Source: Pseudoflavonifractor sp. MSJ-30
Lineage (GTDB): Bacteria > Bacillota > Clostridia > Oscillospirales > Oscillospiraceae
DNA length: 64,000 bases
Assembly (NCBI RefSeq): GCF_018918045.1
Contig: NZ_JAHLPU010000015.1
Coordinates: 24,671-88,670 of the forward strand
Direction of reading: 5' to 3'
Shown: piece after piece, positions 16,500 through 25,485 of the stretch
How positions within the stretch are numbered: the stretch's first letter is position 1
How the letters are laid out: every line of letters starts with the position of its first letter
Notes under the pieces: generated by a model
The model's database searches: none
Told to the model about the DNA's origin: nothing
Seen by the model: only the letters and a program-made list of their open reading frames with translations
Made by a program: the position numbers and the translations under genes

Positions 16500-17060
16500 T
16501 CATACCTTGTTCAATCTGATGACCGTATCGGTGATTCTGGATGCCAGGAAGTCGCCCAACGACTCCACATCCTGCGCCATACCGGTCATAAACCAGGTTG
16601 CGACAGTACCGACAACGCCGCTGATGGCATAAACCGTCAGGTTGTCGTAGTCATAGGTCTGCTGAAGTGTCTGGAACTCAGGGTAAGTCTCCTTCGCCAG
16701 CGCAATGGCCCGTTCCCGGATTTTATCAAAGATATCTTCCCGGAAACTCTTGGAGGACAGAGCCATGAACAGATCTCTATGCTCCTTAATATAGTTCAAC
16801 TGTTCCGCAATTTCTCTGCGGTCCGCCGCACCATTGGTCAGCTTTACCGGCCACTTCACACCGGAAAGGATCTTGTTCTCCACTTCCTCTTTCAACTGAG
16901 AAATGCTCTTGTAATTCCGGTAGAACGTGGATCGATTGATTCCGGCGTGCTCACAGAGCTTCGCAGGAGAGACATCCTCAAAGTCCCCCTCCAGAAGCAG
17001 CCCGACAAGCGCTGCCGATAACTTTTGTTTTGTTTTACGAACGCGTGCATCCTCTGCCAT
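16500..17060 (-). CDS. TetR/AcrR family transcriptional regulator
   Basis: Protein of 186 residues. The N-terminal helix-turn-helix is clear (residues ~10-55, ending in CEHAGINRSTFYRNYKSISQ), the standard TetR DNA-binding unit. The all-helical C-terminal part would bind a ligand and dimerise; it resembles the C-terminal domain often found with TetR_C regulators of the DhaS type (YAISGVVGTVATWFMTG). It is divergent from the prolyl-tRNA editing gene at 17291, but nothing proves it controls that gene. Target and ligand unknown. Confidence 0.88.
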   Translation of the reverse strand: MAEDARVRKTKQKLSAALVGLLLEGDFEDVSPAKLCEHAGINRSTFYRNYKSISQLKEEVENKILSGVKWPVKLTNGAADRREIAEQLNYIKEHRDLFMALSSKSFREDIFDKIRERAIALAKETYPEFQTLQQTYDYDNLTVYAISGVVGTVATWFMTGMAQDVESLGDFLASRITDTVIRLNKV

Positions 17061-17098
17061 ATGACCGCTCCTCGTTTTCTTGAAAATTGAGTATCTGC

Positions 17099-17126
17099 AT
17101 TATAGCATATATTTCAAAAAAATCAA
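17099..17126 (-). promoter_or_regulatory. Promoter of the TetR-family gene
   Basis: Minus strand: TTGATT (17126-17121), 16-bp spacer, TATAAT (17104-17099). The 150 bp around it are very AT-rich. Confidence 0.65.
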
Positions 17127-17228
17127 CCATTTGACAAAACTTTTTTATTTCATATTTTTGTAATAAATATTCAAAACATGGAAAGTTTTCATCTTTGTAA
17201 AGCCGCATCCACTTCCGCAAGAAAAGGA

Positions 17229-17257
17229 TTGAAACCCAGCGAAAAAGGGGGTATAAT
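17229..17257 (+). promoter_or_regulatory. Promoter of the prolyl-tRNA editing gene
   Basis: TTGAAA (17229-17234), 17-bp spacer, TATAAT (17252-17257), 34 bp before the ATG. Confidence 0.8.
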
Positions 17258-17290
17258 TTAAGAAAAATAACACTACAAGGTGGTCTGTTT

Positions 17291-17827
17291 ATGGAAGACA
17301 ATCCTTTCTCCGGCTCCCGGCAGGAACGGGAGCTTCGTACCTACGCTCTTTTGGATGAAATTAAAATTCCCTATGCCCGCATAGATCACGTCCCCGCCAT
17401 GACTATGGAAGCCTGCGAGGATGTGGACAAAGCACTCGGCACCCGGATGTGCAAAAATCTGTTTCTCTGCAACCGGCAGCAAACGGTTTTTTACCTGCTT
17501 CTGATGCCCGACGCAAAAAAATTCCGCACGAAAACGCTCTCCGCCCAGCTGGGCTGCTCCCGGCTGTCCTTTGCGGACGAAGAACATATGGCGCAGCTGC
17601 TGGACATCCATCCGGGTTCCGTCAGTGTTCTTGGGCTGATGAACGACCATGGGAACCGGGTGCAGCTGCTCATTGACGAAGACCTCCTGCAGGACGAATA
17701 CATCGGCTGCCATCCCTGCGTCAATACATCCAGTCTGAAAATCAGGCTTTCCGATATTCTGGAGAAATTTCTGCCCGCGGTGCACCACAGTTATCGTCCC
17801 GTGGCGCTGCCGGAGGAAAACGCATAA
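17291..17827 (+). CDS. Ala-tRNA(Pro) deacylase-like protein (ProX/YbaK family)
   Basis: Free-standing editing domain of 178 residues related to the INS domain of prolyl-tRNA synthetase. Members hydrolyse alanine wrongly loaded on tRNA-Pro. Visible family features: RIDHVPAMTMEACEDVDKAL near residue 30, the conserved lysine in GTRMCKNLFLCN (~residue 55), and GSVSVLGLMNDHGNRVQLLI followed by the C-terminal GCHPCVNTSSLKI. Cytosolic, with its own promoter. The exact amino acid specificity (Ala or Cys) is not readable here. Confidence 0.9.
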   Translation: MEDNPFSGSRQERELRTYALLDEIKIPYARIDHVPAMTMEACEDVDKALGTRMCKNLFLCNRQQTVFYLLLMPDAKKFRTKTLSAQLGCSRLSFADEEHMAQLLDIHPGSVSVLGLMNDHGNRVQLLIDEDLLQDEYIGCHPCVNTSSLKIRLSDILEKFLPAVHHSYRPVALPEENA

Positions 17828-18078
17828 TCTCCCCCCTCTCTGACATTGGATATGGAGGAATGGCTGTGTACCCGGAATGACTCCCGGCTCTGGCGCGTCG
17901 GCTCAGATTCCTCCCCCTATGTGGAATTGCGGTGCCGGTTCCGCCATCCGGGTGGATACGCGGCCGGAACGCAAGCGTGTTCTGTACGAGCGTCTTTTGT
18001 GCCCCTACTATAATAATAACAGTTCCCTGACGAAGCGGCAGAGGGCCCTTCATGGGATACCATAAGGAGAAACCTATC

Positions 18079-19362
18079 ATGGAAAAATACGCGCTTACCA
18101 ATTTCGTCCTGCTGGACGGCACAGAGCATATGCAGCCCCAAAAAGGTCTGGCAATTCTGGTAGAAAACGGACGGATCAACGCCATTGTACCCGAAGGGGC
18201 CATTTCCGGTGACTTCAAGAAGCAGGATCTGGACGGGCAGTATCTTCTGCCGGGTCTTATCAATCTGCATGTGCATCTGGCAGGCTCCGGCAAACCCAGA
18301 AAAAAGCAGACGGACCCCGTAAAGGCCGTCAAGCTGGTAACGGCAAACGGCCTGACCCGGCGTCTGGGCAAGGCCATGGTTACGGGCTATGCCAAGCAGC
18401 AGCTGCTCTCCGGTGTGACCACCATCCGCACCGTAGGCGGCATTCTGGATTTCGACGCCCAGCTGCGGGACGCCATTGACGCCGGACGTCAGACTGGCCC
18501 CCGAATTCTGGCAGGCAATATGGCCGTCTCCGTTCCCGGCGGACATATGGCCGGGTCTCTGGCCCACATCGTCACCACGCCTCAGGAGGCGAAAGCCTGC
18601 GTAAAAACCATTGCCGAGACCAAAGCTGACCTCATCAAGCTGATGGTCACCGGCGGCGTGTTGGACGCGGTGAAAAAGGGTGAGCCGGGCGTGCTGAAAA
18701 TGGACCCCGCCATCATCAGGGCCGCCTGCGATCAGGCCCACGCTCTGGGGCTGAAGGTTGCCGCCCATGTGGAAAGCCCGGAGGGCGTCAGGGCCGCTCT
18801 GGAAAACGGCGTGGATACCATTGAGCACGGCGCCATGCCGGACCCGGAGATTCTGGAGCTGTTCAAGGAGCGGGGCGCCAGTCTGGTGACCACCATCTCC
18901 CCCACCCTGTCCTTCTCCCTGTTCGATCAGTCCATCAGCCACGCCACGGATATGCAGAAGTACAATGGCCGCATCGTTATGGACGGCATTGTTGGCTGCG
19001 CCAAGGCCTGCCTGGAGGCGGGCATCCCCGTCGGTCTGGGCACGGACACCGCCTGTCCCTATGTAACCCAATACGACACCTGGCGGGAGCTGACCTATCT
19101 GCGCCGGTTCTGCGGCGTTTCCAACGCCCAGGCCCTGTACATCGCCACTCTGGCAAGCGCGAAAATTGCGGGCATTGAAAAGGAGACCGGCTCTATTGAG
19201 GCCGGAAAATCCGCGGATATGCTGGTATGCCGGGAGAATCCGCTGACAAATCTTTCCGCGCTGCGGGAACTCTCCATGGTGATCTTCCGAGGAAAGCAGA
19301 TCAAGGCTCCGAAGGTCAAGGTTATTCCCCAGGTCGAGCAGGAGCTGGATAATTATCTGTAA
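18079..19362 (+). CDS. Amidohydrolase family protein (imidazolonepropionase-like)
   Basis: Metal-dependent hydrolase of 427 residues in the amidohydrolase superfamily. Metal ligands can be followed: HVHLAG (residue ~72), the lysine in DLIKLMVTGGV (~192), HVES (~230), EHGAMP (~250) and the aspartate in GLGTDTACPY (~318). The N- and C-terminal beta-sandwich parts are present (IEAGKSADMLVCRENPL). The closest type is the imidazolonepropionase/prolidase-like branch that cleaves cyclic amides or dipeptides; substrate unknown. An ATG 9 codons upstream is possible, but AAGGAGA favours 18079. The 250 bp before it hold no convincing gene. Confidence 0.88.
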   Translation: MEKYALTNFVLLDGTEHMQPQKGLAILVENGRINAIVPEGAISGDFKKQDLDGQYLLPGLINLHVHLAGSGKPRKKQTDPVKAVKLVTANGLTRRLGKAMVTGYAKQQLLSGVTTIRTVGGILDFDAQLRDAIDAGRQTGPRILAGNMAVSVPGGHMAGSLAHIVTTPQEAKACVKTIAETKADLIKLMVTGGVLDAVKKGEPGVLKMDPAIIRAACDQAHALGLKVAAHVESPEGVRAALENGVDTIEHGAMPDPEILELFKERGASLVTTISPTLSFSLFDQSISHATDMQKYNGRIVMDGIVGCAKACLEAGIPVGLGTDTACPYVTQYDTWRELTYLRRFCGVSNAQALYIATLASAKIAGIEKETGSIEAGKSADMLVCRENPLTNLSALRELSMVIFRGKQIKAPKVKVIPQVEQELDNYL

Positions 19363-19455
19363 TAAAAAGATTTCCCCTACTTTTGTTTCCATCCCCTTCT
19401 TTGCCTACTATATAGGTGTAAGGCCCTTACACAAAAAGCAAACAAGGAGCAAGCT

Positions 19456-20016
19456 ATGGAAGACAATGCCATTGTGGCGCTGTACTTTGCCCGGTCGGAA
19501 CAAGCAATCCGGGAAACCGGCAAGAAATACGGCGCATACCTGAATACCATTGCCGAAAATATTCTCCACCGGCATGAGGACGCGGAGGAGGCGGTGAACG
19601 ATACCTATCTCGCTGCCTGGAATACCATCCCGCCTACCCGGCCCCGGGTGCTGCGGCACTTTCTCAGCCGCATTGTCCGGAATCAGTCCTTCACACGCTA
19701 CAGCTACCTGACCGCCGCCAAGCGGTCCGCAGAAACGGACATTCTGCTGTCCGAAATCGAGGACTGCCTGCCGGACGGGCGGCAGAATCCCGCCCAGCGC
19801 ATGGAGCAGCGGGAGATCACCAGAAACATCAACGCGTTTCTGGGAAGCCTTTCCCGGGAGGAGCAGGGTATTTTCGCAGCCCGGTACTTTTACGCCGTGC
19901 CATTGGAGCAGATTGCCGAAACCTACGGGAATTCCGTGCGGCAAATTCAATATCGCCTGCAAAAAATGCGGTCTTCCCTGCGCAAGCGTTTGGAACAGGA
20001 GGGTATTGCGGTATGA
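19456..20016 (+). CDS. ECF-type RNA polymerase sigma factor (cassette 1)
   Basis: Sigma-70 family protein of 186 residues with region 2 (residues ~10-75, RHEDAEEAVNDTYLAAWNTI) and region 4 (residues ~125-180, LSREEQGIFAARYFYAVPLE then a helix-turn-helix). It has no region 1 or 3, which defines ECF sigma factors. It overlaps the next gene by 4 bp (ATGA). Two close paralogues with the same partner layout lie at 33293 and 35288; all start with (D/E)N-xI-LYxxR and share AEEAVNDTY-like and IPP-RP motifs. Confidence 0.93.
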   Translation: MEDNAIVALYFARSEQAIRETGKKYGAYLNTIAENILHRHEDAEEAVNDTYLAAWNTIPPTRPRVLRHFLSRIVRNQSFTRYSYLTAAKRSAETDILLSEIEDCLPDGRQNPAQRMEQREITRNINAFLGSLSREEQGIFAARYFYAVPLEQIAETYGNSVRQIQYRLQKMRSSLRKRLEQEGIAV

Positions 20017-21050
20017 CCATTTCGGAATTCAACAAGGCCATGAACGGCATCGATGACCGTTTCCTCTCCGCCTGGGAGGAACGGCAAAAAAAAATCGCCC
20101 CCCTGCCCGAGGGCAAGGGGAAATACGAGGCCAGACCCGGCCATCGGCGGCTGTGGGTGCTGGTATTGGCGGCCTGCCTGGTTATCGCCATGGCGCTCAC
20201 GGCCTACGCGGCCAACTTCATGGGCATCCGGGAAGCGATGACGGGAACACTCAAGCAGGTCTCCCCGGGAGAGGCGGCCTATATCACCCCGGAGACCGCC
20301 GCGGCGGAATCGGACGCCGGTTGGAGCTGCGCCCTGACGGAAAGCCTGTATACGGGTGAGAAAATCATGCTCAGCGTCACCATCCGGGCCGGAGAAGATT
20401 ATATTCTGATCCCGGCCTATATAAACGGCTCGTACCCAGTCGGCGAGATCGGCCTAAGCGGAAACGAAACCTTACAGGAATACGCGGACCGGCTGGGGAA
20501 AACACTGCTCAAGGCCGAAGCCAGCATGGATTTCACTGACTGGGACGTCAACGGTCAGGGTATATTCCCCAGAAGCAACGGCACCAACGAACTGACGCTG
20601 ATCCTGTCCAGCGAGCACACTCTGCGCGGTCCGGAAACCCTGACCGGTACCTGCACGGTCTACGTGTGGCCCCTTGGTCAGGAAGAACCCACTATAGAGA
20701 CGCTGCCCCTGTCCCTGACAGCCGCTCCCGAGCCGGAGGGCGACAAGCAGATTTTCCATCCCGTGGTATCGGACAGCGTTCCCGGTATGCTGTTCCAGGA
20801 CGGCACTCTGTCAAAGTCCCTGTCCGGCTACCGCCTGCAGCTGCCCTTTACCGTTACGGACAAGGGTCTCGTGGACGATTATCTGAAGACCTACTGTGAG
20901 GAGCTGGACCTCTGGGGGCTGCTGGACAAGAGTACCGGAAACGTCTTCTATGACATTCCCACCAATGATTTTGGGCAGGCCACGATCCAGATTCGGAACT
21001 CGGATTCCGAGGTCGTCGGAACCGTGTGGATCGTGGAGCAAATCGGGTAG
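20013..21050 (+). CDS. Membrane-bound putative anti-sigma factor (cassette 1)
   Basis: Protein of 345 residues: a short cytosolic part (residues 1-46) with the pattern FNKAMNGIDDRFLSAW, one transmembrane helix (residues ~48-67, VLVLAACLVIAMALTAYAAN) and a ~275-residue extracytoplasmic domain made mostly of predicted beta strands. The gene is translationally coupled to the sigma factor gene, and two other sigma factors in the window have partners of the same layout, so an anti-sigma function is inferred. The outer domain would sense the signal. I do not recognise a named sensor domain. Confidence 0.75.
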   Translation: MTISEFNKAMNGIDDRFLSAWEERQKKIAPLPEGKGKYEARPGHRRLWVLVLAACLVIAMALTAYAANFMGIREAMTGTLKQVSPGEAAYITPETAAAESDAGWSCALTESLYTGEKIMLSVTIRAGEDYILIPAYINGSYPVGEIGLSGNETLQEYADRLGKTLLKAEASMDFTDWDVNGQGIFPRSNGTNELTLILSSEHTLRGPETLTGTCTVYVWPLGQEEPTIETLPLSLTAAPEPEGDKQIFHPVVSDSVPGMLFQDGTLSKSLSGYRLQLPFTVTDKGLVDDYLKTYCEELDLWGLLDKSTGNVFYDIPTNDFGQATIQIRNSDSEVVGTVWIVEQIG

Positions 21051-21076
21051 AATATAGCAGACACATTATAATATAA

Positions 21077-21184
21077 GTAGGGGACGATGCCCTCATCGTC
21101 CCGAAGGTTCGACTACAGAGCTTAACGATCAAACGCACTTCTCTGTCAATCTGGCCTCGGGACGATGCAGGCATCGTCCCCTAC
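21077..21184. repeat. MITE-like element, copy B (108 bp, best preserved)
   Basis: Inverted terminal repeats of 28 bp: the left begins GTAGGGGACGATGCCCTC, the complement of the right begins GTAGGGGACGATGCCTGC, and both end ATCGTCCCGA (25 of 28 positions agree). Each end is itself a palindrome (GGGACGATGCC/ATCGTCCC). About 50 bp of unrelated sequence lies between. No open frame. It fills the gap between the anti-sigma gene and the convergent carboxypeptidase gene. Confidence 0.8.
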
Positions 21185-21201
21185 ATTTTTTCATTTGCCC
21201 C

Positions 21202-22539
21202 TTATACCGCGCCTAAGTACTCCTCCAGGCACAGCCCGGTGTCCTTCATGTCCATGGCCACCTCAACGCCTACATAGCGGAAGTGCCATGGCTCGTTGGT
21301 AATGCCGGTGATTTCCTCCTTGTCCGCAGGGTAGCGGAGGATAAAGCCGTACTCCCAGCAGTGGACAGCCAGCCATTCGTTGGCCTCCTTGCCTACAAGG
21401 TCTGTGGACAGGCCCAGCTCATGCTCACTGGTGCCGGGCAGTGCCACGGTTTTCAGGGTCTCCTCATAGGCCTCCTCATAGGTCATGCCCTTTTCTTCAT
21501 ATTCCTGCGTCCGCAATTTCAGTATTTCGGTCTGCTGCTTATGGGTCCGGTAGGCGCTGTTTAAGTAGCAGTTGTTTCCGGCAGCTCTGCAATCGGCCAG
21601 CATCTGCCGCAGCGGCTCCGCCGCGATGCGCTGAATGGGCCGGTCCTTTTCCACTTCCACGGTGTCCCAAGTCCAGTCATCGGGAATGGGATTGTCCTTA
21701 TTGACCAGCACCACCTGAATGCCCTTGGGGGTAAAGTACCAGGTTCGGCCGTCAATACTCTGCTTTCCCACAGCGGCACTGCCGTCCTCCTGGAGGTAAT
21801 AGCGATACTCCCCTTCTTCACGCCAGCCGGTCTGTACAAGTCCGTCATCCGAGAGGAAATAGCGTTTCCCTTCCAGTTCCAGCCAGCCGGTTTGCATCAG
21901 CCCGGAATCGTCATACCAACGTTTCCCGTCTTCCTCGTCCAGCCAGCCGGTGACCATGGTGCCGTCTTCCCGGAAGAAGCGGACGCCGTCCTCCATGTCC
22001 TGTCTGCCCGTGCGGGGAACGCCGTCATCGCCTAAGTAGTAGGTGCCGGTCTCCAGAGTCAGCCACTGGGTAGCCAGCACACCGGATTCGTCAAAATAAT
22101 ACCGGTTTCCCTCGATTTCCTGCCAACCGGTGACCATAGGGCCGGAGGCGGAAAAATAATGGGTACCATTCTCTATGGTTTGCCAACCGGTAGACATGGC
22201 CCCCGTGGAGGGATTGAAGTAGTAGATCTGCCCATCCACCTGGGTCAGCCCCAGCCGCAGGACGCCGTCGGCGCCAAAGTAGCACCGTCCGACCTCCAGA
22301 TCCTGCCAGCCGGTCTGCATCCTGTATTCGGCGTCAAAATGGTAGATCTTGTCCGCAATGGTCTCCCATCCTGTTACCTTTTTTCCGTGAAAATTCCGGT
22401 AGGAATAAACACCGTCCTCCTGGACCCAGCCGCTGCGGTCCACATTCTCGTCAAACCAAACCCAGCCTGCCACGCCAATCATGGCGAGGCCCGCAATAAT
22501 CAGAACCGCACACAGCCAATTTCGGACTTTTTTACTCAT
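21202..22539 (-). CDS. D,D-carboxypeptidase (VanY/M15B) with wall-binding repeats
   Basis: Surface enzyme of 445 residues. An N-terminal transmembrane anchor (residues ~8-28, LCAVLIIAGLAMIGVAGWVW) is followed by about twelve ~20-residue aromatic repeats of the TGWQ-x-(I/L)E-G-xx-YYF type (residues ~35-280), like choline-binding/glucan-binding repeats that hold proteins on wall polymers. The C-terminal peptidase of the VanY type has SAYRTHKQQTEI, the zinc-ligand motif SEHELGLSTDL and EPWHFRYVG. It would trim D-alanine from peptidoglycan stems. ATG at 22539 chosen: it starts the positively charged anchor and follows AAGGAAGG. Confidence 0.92.
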   Translation of the reverse strand: MSKKVRNWLCAVLIIAGLAMIGVAGWVWFDENVDRSGWVQEDGVYSYRNFHGKKVTGWETIADKIYHFDAEYRMQTGWQDLEVGRCYFGADGVLRLGLTQVDGQIYYFNPSTGAMSTGWQTIENGTHYFSASGPMVTGWQEIEGNRYYFDESGVLATQWLTLETGTYYLGDDGVPRTGRQDMEDGVRFFREDGTMVTGWLDEEDGKRWYDDSGLMQTGWLELEGKRYFLSDDGLVQTGWREEGEYRYYLQEDGSAAVGKQSIDGRTWYFTPKGIQVVLVNKDNPIPDDWTWDTVEVEKDRPIQRIAAEPLRQMLADCRAAGNNCYLNSAYRTHKQQTEILKLRTQEYEEKGMTYEEAYEETLKTVALPGTSEHELGLSTDLVGKEANEWLAVHCWEYGFILRYPADKEEITGITNEPWHFRYVGVEVAMDMKDTGLCLEEYLGAV

Positions 22540-22614
22540 GGAAAAGAGCCTTCCTTGTTTCTTTTTTCGATATATTACCACAAAAGCACTTGAATTGCAA
22601 CCACAACAGCAAAG

Positions 22615-22632
22615 CAGCCCCTGCCGGGGCTG
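22615..22632. terminator. Hairpin at the end of the GDP-fucose operon
   Basis: CAGCCCC, loop TGCC, GGGGCTG; 7-bp stem 4 bp after the lipoprotein stop (minus strand). The T tract on the minus strand is poor, so termination may be partial and some transcripts may reach the carboxypeptidase gene. Confidence 0.55.
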
Positions 22633-22636
22633 TTTT

Positions 22637-23812
22637 CTATACAATGCTTTCCATGACCTCCCGGCGGGAGAGTGGAATGAAATCCTCAGGCTGCGTCAGC
22701 TTTCGGTTTCCCAAGTATTGCCAAGTACCGTCCGGCCGCTTTTTTATAGTCACCTCATGACTGTACAGGCTGTCCAGCTTCAGATCCGTGCAGACGGTCT
22801 CCACCATAACGTTCAGACTGCCGTCCTCATTTTCCCGGCAAGCCGTTATTTCCGGCTCCACCAGGGGATGCCCAAAGCGAATGATCAACTCGCTCTCCAG
22901 CGGGAGCCAGGAATAGGTGTCCGTTTTAGGGTCGTAATCCGCCACGCTTTGCAGTTCTTCCCTGCTCATGGGAAACCGGGGCAGAATCAGTTCTTCAAAA
23001 TCCACTGCCGGGATCCGATAGCACCGGCTCTCCCGGTCATAAGAGAATTCTTCCGGATTCGGCATATTCCCAGTCTTTCTATAATAAAACAGATCCCACA
23101 GATCATTCAGACTCAGGTTCCCATAGTCCGGCGCAGCCCAATCCACAAGGAACATATTTGTCCCGCTGTAGCCGATGGACAGGATGCATTCCCGCGTCAT
23201 CTGCCACAGCACTGGGTCTGGCTCTCTCAGGCGGATGCGGGAATAGTTGGCAAAGTGCTGGTCATCCTCCCAAAAGACTTGATAGAAGAAATTCCCCGCT
23301 TCGGAGACCGTCCAATTCCGAACAGAGTAGGTCTCCCGGACAAGGATGGAGCTCTTCCCTTTCACCGCCGGGTCGCAGGTCAGTGTAGTCAGGTAGAACT
23401 GCCTGTTCTCCTGCCAGAAATAGCGGCAGGAAAGCATTCCCGTTTCCGTGATTTGAAACAGGGAAAAAAAGCAGTCTTTGCCTGCCTGTACCTGATCCAG
23501 AAATTGCAGCAGTCCTTCCGGCTCCGCCAGATACTCCGGGATATCCCGGCCGCTGCGCAGAATGCAGAATCCTGCCCCCGCGGCAACAGCCTCCACCCGC
23601 GCCCTGTCCTCGGGAATCAACGTGGACCGCTGCCATTTTTCTGCCGGAGAATCATAGCCGCAGGCGGACAACTCCCCGCTGATTTTGGCGAGCAGTCTGC
23701 CGCACTGCTTCCAGGCGGCCTTTTCCGGAGTGGAAAGTTTGACCTCCCCGCAGCCGGTAAACAAGAGTATTAACAGCAGGAGCGACACGCACCGAAGGAA
23801 ACAGGCTTTCAT
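22637..23812 (-). CDS. Lipoprotein of unknown function
   Basis: Protein of 391 residues with a lipoprotein signal peptide: MKACFLRCVSLLLLILLFTG then the lipobox cysteine (residue 21, LFTGC). The mature part has no domain I recognise; it is rich in aromatic and acidic residues and mixed alpha/beta. Its ATG overlaps the pgcA stop by 4 bp, so it is translated with the GDP-fucose genes. A role at the outer face of the membrane connected with the fucosylated product is a contextual guess only. Confidence 0.75.
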   Translation of the reverse strand: MKACFLRCVSLLLLILLFTGCGEVKLSTPEKAAWKQCGRLLAKISGELSACGYDSPAEKWQRSTLIPEDRARVEAVAAGAGFCILRSGRDIPEYLAEPEGLLQFLDQVQAGKDCFFSLFQITETGMLSCRYFWQENRQFYLTTLTCDPAVKGKSSILVRETYSVRNWTVSEAGNFFYQVFWEDDQHFANYSRIRLREPDPVLWQMTRECILSIGYSGTNMFLVDWAAPDYGNLSLNDLWDLFYYRKTGNMPNPEEFSYDRESRCYRIPAVDFEELILPRFPMSREELQSVADYDPKTDTYSWLPLESELIIRFGHPLVEPEITACRENEDGSLNVMVETVCTDLKLDSLYSHEVTIKKRPDGTWQYLGNRKLTQPEDFIPLSRREVMESIV

Positions 23813-25482
23813 TTCAGCCTTTCCTCAGCGCAGCGCAGAATGGCCGCCTCCGTCTTCTCCGCTGCGGCTTTGTTTTCAGCACTGATGGAAGCATAGAGCT
23901 TCAGCTTCGGCTCCGTGCCGGAGGGGCGAACCACCAGAGAGCAATTTCCTTCCAGCAGGAATTTCAGCACATCGGACTTGGGCAAACCGTCCAGTCCGGC
24001 GCTGTAATCCAGAACCTTTTCCACTTTCTTTCCCCCAAATTCCGAAATACTTTCCCGGAAAGAGGCCATAATGCGCTGCATTTTGGCAAAGCCCGCGCTG
24101 CCGTCAAATTCATAGCTGTGCAGGGTATTCAGGCAATAGCCATAGGTGCGGTATAGTTCCTCCAGCTTGTCCAGAAGGCTGATGCCCCGGGTGGCGTAGA
24201 AGCTAAACATCTCGCAAATCATATAGGCCCCGTCCACACCGTCCTTATCCCGGACATAGGAGCCGGTCAGGTAACCGTAGCTTTCCTCAAAGCCGAAGAT
24301 ATAGCTGTTTTCCCGGCCCTGCTTTTCCAATAAGCCGATCTGCTCCCCGATAAACTTGAAGCCCGTCAGCACATTGCGGGTTTCCACCCCATAATGTGCC
24401 GCGATCCGCTCCGCAAGGTCCATAGTCACAATGGTCTTGACCATGACAGGATCCTGCGGCATCTTGTCATGCTTGACGCGCTGGGCACAGATGTAGTCCA
24501 GCAGCAAAAGGCCCACCTCATTGCCGCTGAGCAGGGTGTAATCCCCCGCCTTGGTGCGCACGGCGATGCCCACCCGGTCGCAGTCCGGGTCCGTTGCCAG
24601 CAGCAGGTCCGCGTTGGTCTTTTTCGCATATTCCATACCCAGCGCCATGGCCTCCCGAATCTCGGGGTTGGGATAAGGGCAGGTGGGGAAATGGCCGTCC
24701 GGCTGCTCCTGCTCGGGGACTACCGCAATATTGGTGTAGCCCATCTCCTTCAGCGTCCGGGTAACAGGCTTCAGGCCTGTGCCGTTCAGAGGGCTGTAAA
24801 CAATGGCAACGTCTCTGTTTACCCCCTCCCCGAAGAGAACAGACTGGGCCTTGACTGCATTAACAAAGGCGGTATACACTTCTTCGGGAATATAGCGGAT
24901 GTTCCCATTCTGCAGCTCTGTCTCAAAATCTCCGGTTTTTACATCTTCGAAAATATCCAGTTTTTCGATTTCCGTCAGAACTGCCGCGGCGGCCTGAGTC
25001 GTGATCTGGCAGCCATCAGGGCCATAGACCTTGTAACCGTTGTATTTGCTTGGGTTGTGGGAGGCGGTAATCATAACACCCGCGGAGGTCTTCAGATAGC
25101 GGGCCGCAAAGGACACCGTTGGAACCGGCATCAGTACAGGCCAGATATGCACCTGAACTCCGTTTGCCGCAAACACCCCCCCCGCAACCCGGGCGAACAG
25201 ATCGCTCTTGATACGGCTGTCATAGCCAATGGCCACGGACGGTTTCTCAAAATGACTCCTGAGATAGTTCGCCAGACCCTGGGTGGCTTTTGCCACGGTA
25301 TAGACGTTCATCCGATTCGTGCCCGCACCGATCACACCCCGCAGGCCGCCGGTGCCGAAGGCCAAATCCCGATAAAAGGCGTCCTCTTTTTCAGCGGCAT
25401 CCATGCTTTTCAGCTCTTCCGCCACATCCGCGTCCGCAAGGGCTTTTTCCAGCCAGCGACTGTATTCTTTTTCGATTTCCAT
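23809..25482 (-). CDS. pgcA: Phosphohexomutase (phosphoglucomutase/phosphomannomutase)
   Basis: Alpha-D-phosphohexomutase of 557 residues, four domains. The phosphoserine loop is TASHNPSKYNGYK (residue ~143), the magnesium loop DPDCDRVGI (~300), the sugar-specificity loop GFEESYGYLTG (~400) and the phosphate-binding loop RPSGTEPKLKLY (~525). Length and motifs fit the PgcA/PGM2 type of Firmicutes. Within this operon its job would be to turn mannose 6-phosphate into mannose 1-phosphate between ManA and ManC; it may also act on glucose phosphate. Confidence 0.95.
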   Translation of the reverse strand: MEIEKEYSRWLEKALADADVAEELKSMDAAEKEDAFYRDLAFGTGGLRGVIGAGTNRMNVYTVAKATQGLANYLRSHFEKPSVAIGYDSRIKSDLFARVAGGVFAANGVQVHIWPVLMPVPTVSFAARYLKTSAGVMITASHNPSKYNGYKVYGPDGCQITTQAAAAVLTEIEKLDIFEDVKTGDFETELQNGNIRYIPEEVYTAFVNAVKAQSVLFGEGVNRDVAIVYSPLNGTGLKPVTRTLKEMGYTNIAVVPEQEQPDGHFPTCPYPNPEIREAMALGMEYAKKTNADLLLATDPDCDRVGIAVRTKAGDYTLLSGNEVGLLLLDYICAQRVKHDKMPQDPVMVKTIVTMDLAERIAAHYGVETRNVLTGFKFIGEQIGLLEKQGRENSYIFGFEESYGYLTGSYVRDKDGVDGAYMICEMFSFYATRGISLLDKLEELYRTYGYCLNTLHSYEFDGSAGFAKMQRIMASFRESISEFGGKKVEKVLDYSAGLDGLPKSDVLKFLLEGNCSLVVRPSGTEPKLKLYASISAENKAAAEKTEAAILRCAEERLK

Positions 25483-25485
25483 ATG

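Noticed and set aside
17852..18013. A 53-codon frame (starting MEEWLCTRNDSRLWRVG) in the gap before the amidohydrolase gene.
   Set aside because: No ribosome binding site, unusual Arg/Cys-rich composition and an alternative frame open over the same bases; more likely chance in GC-rich DNA.
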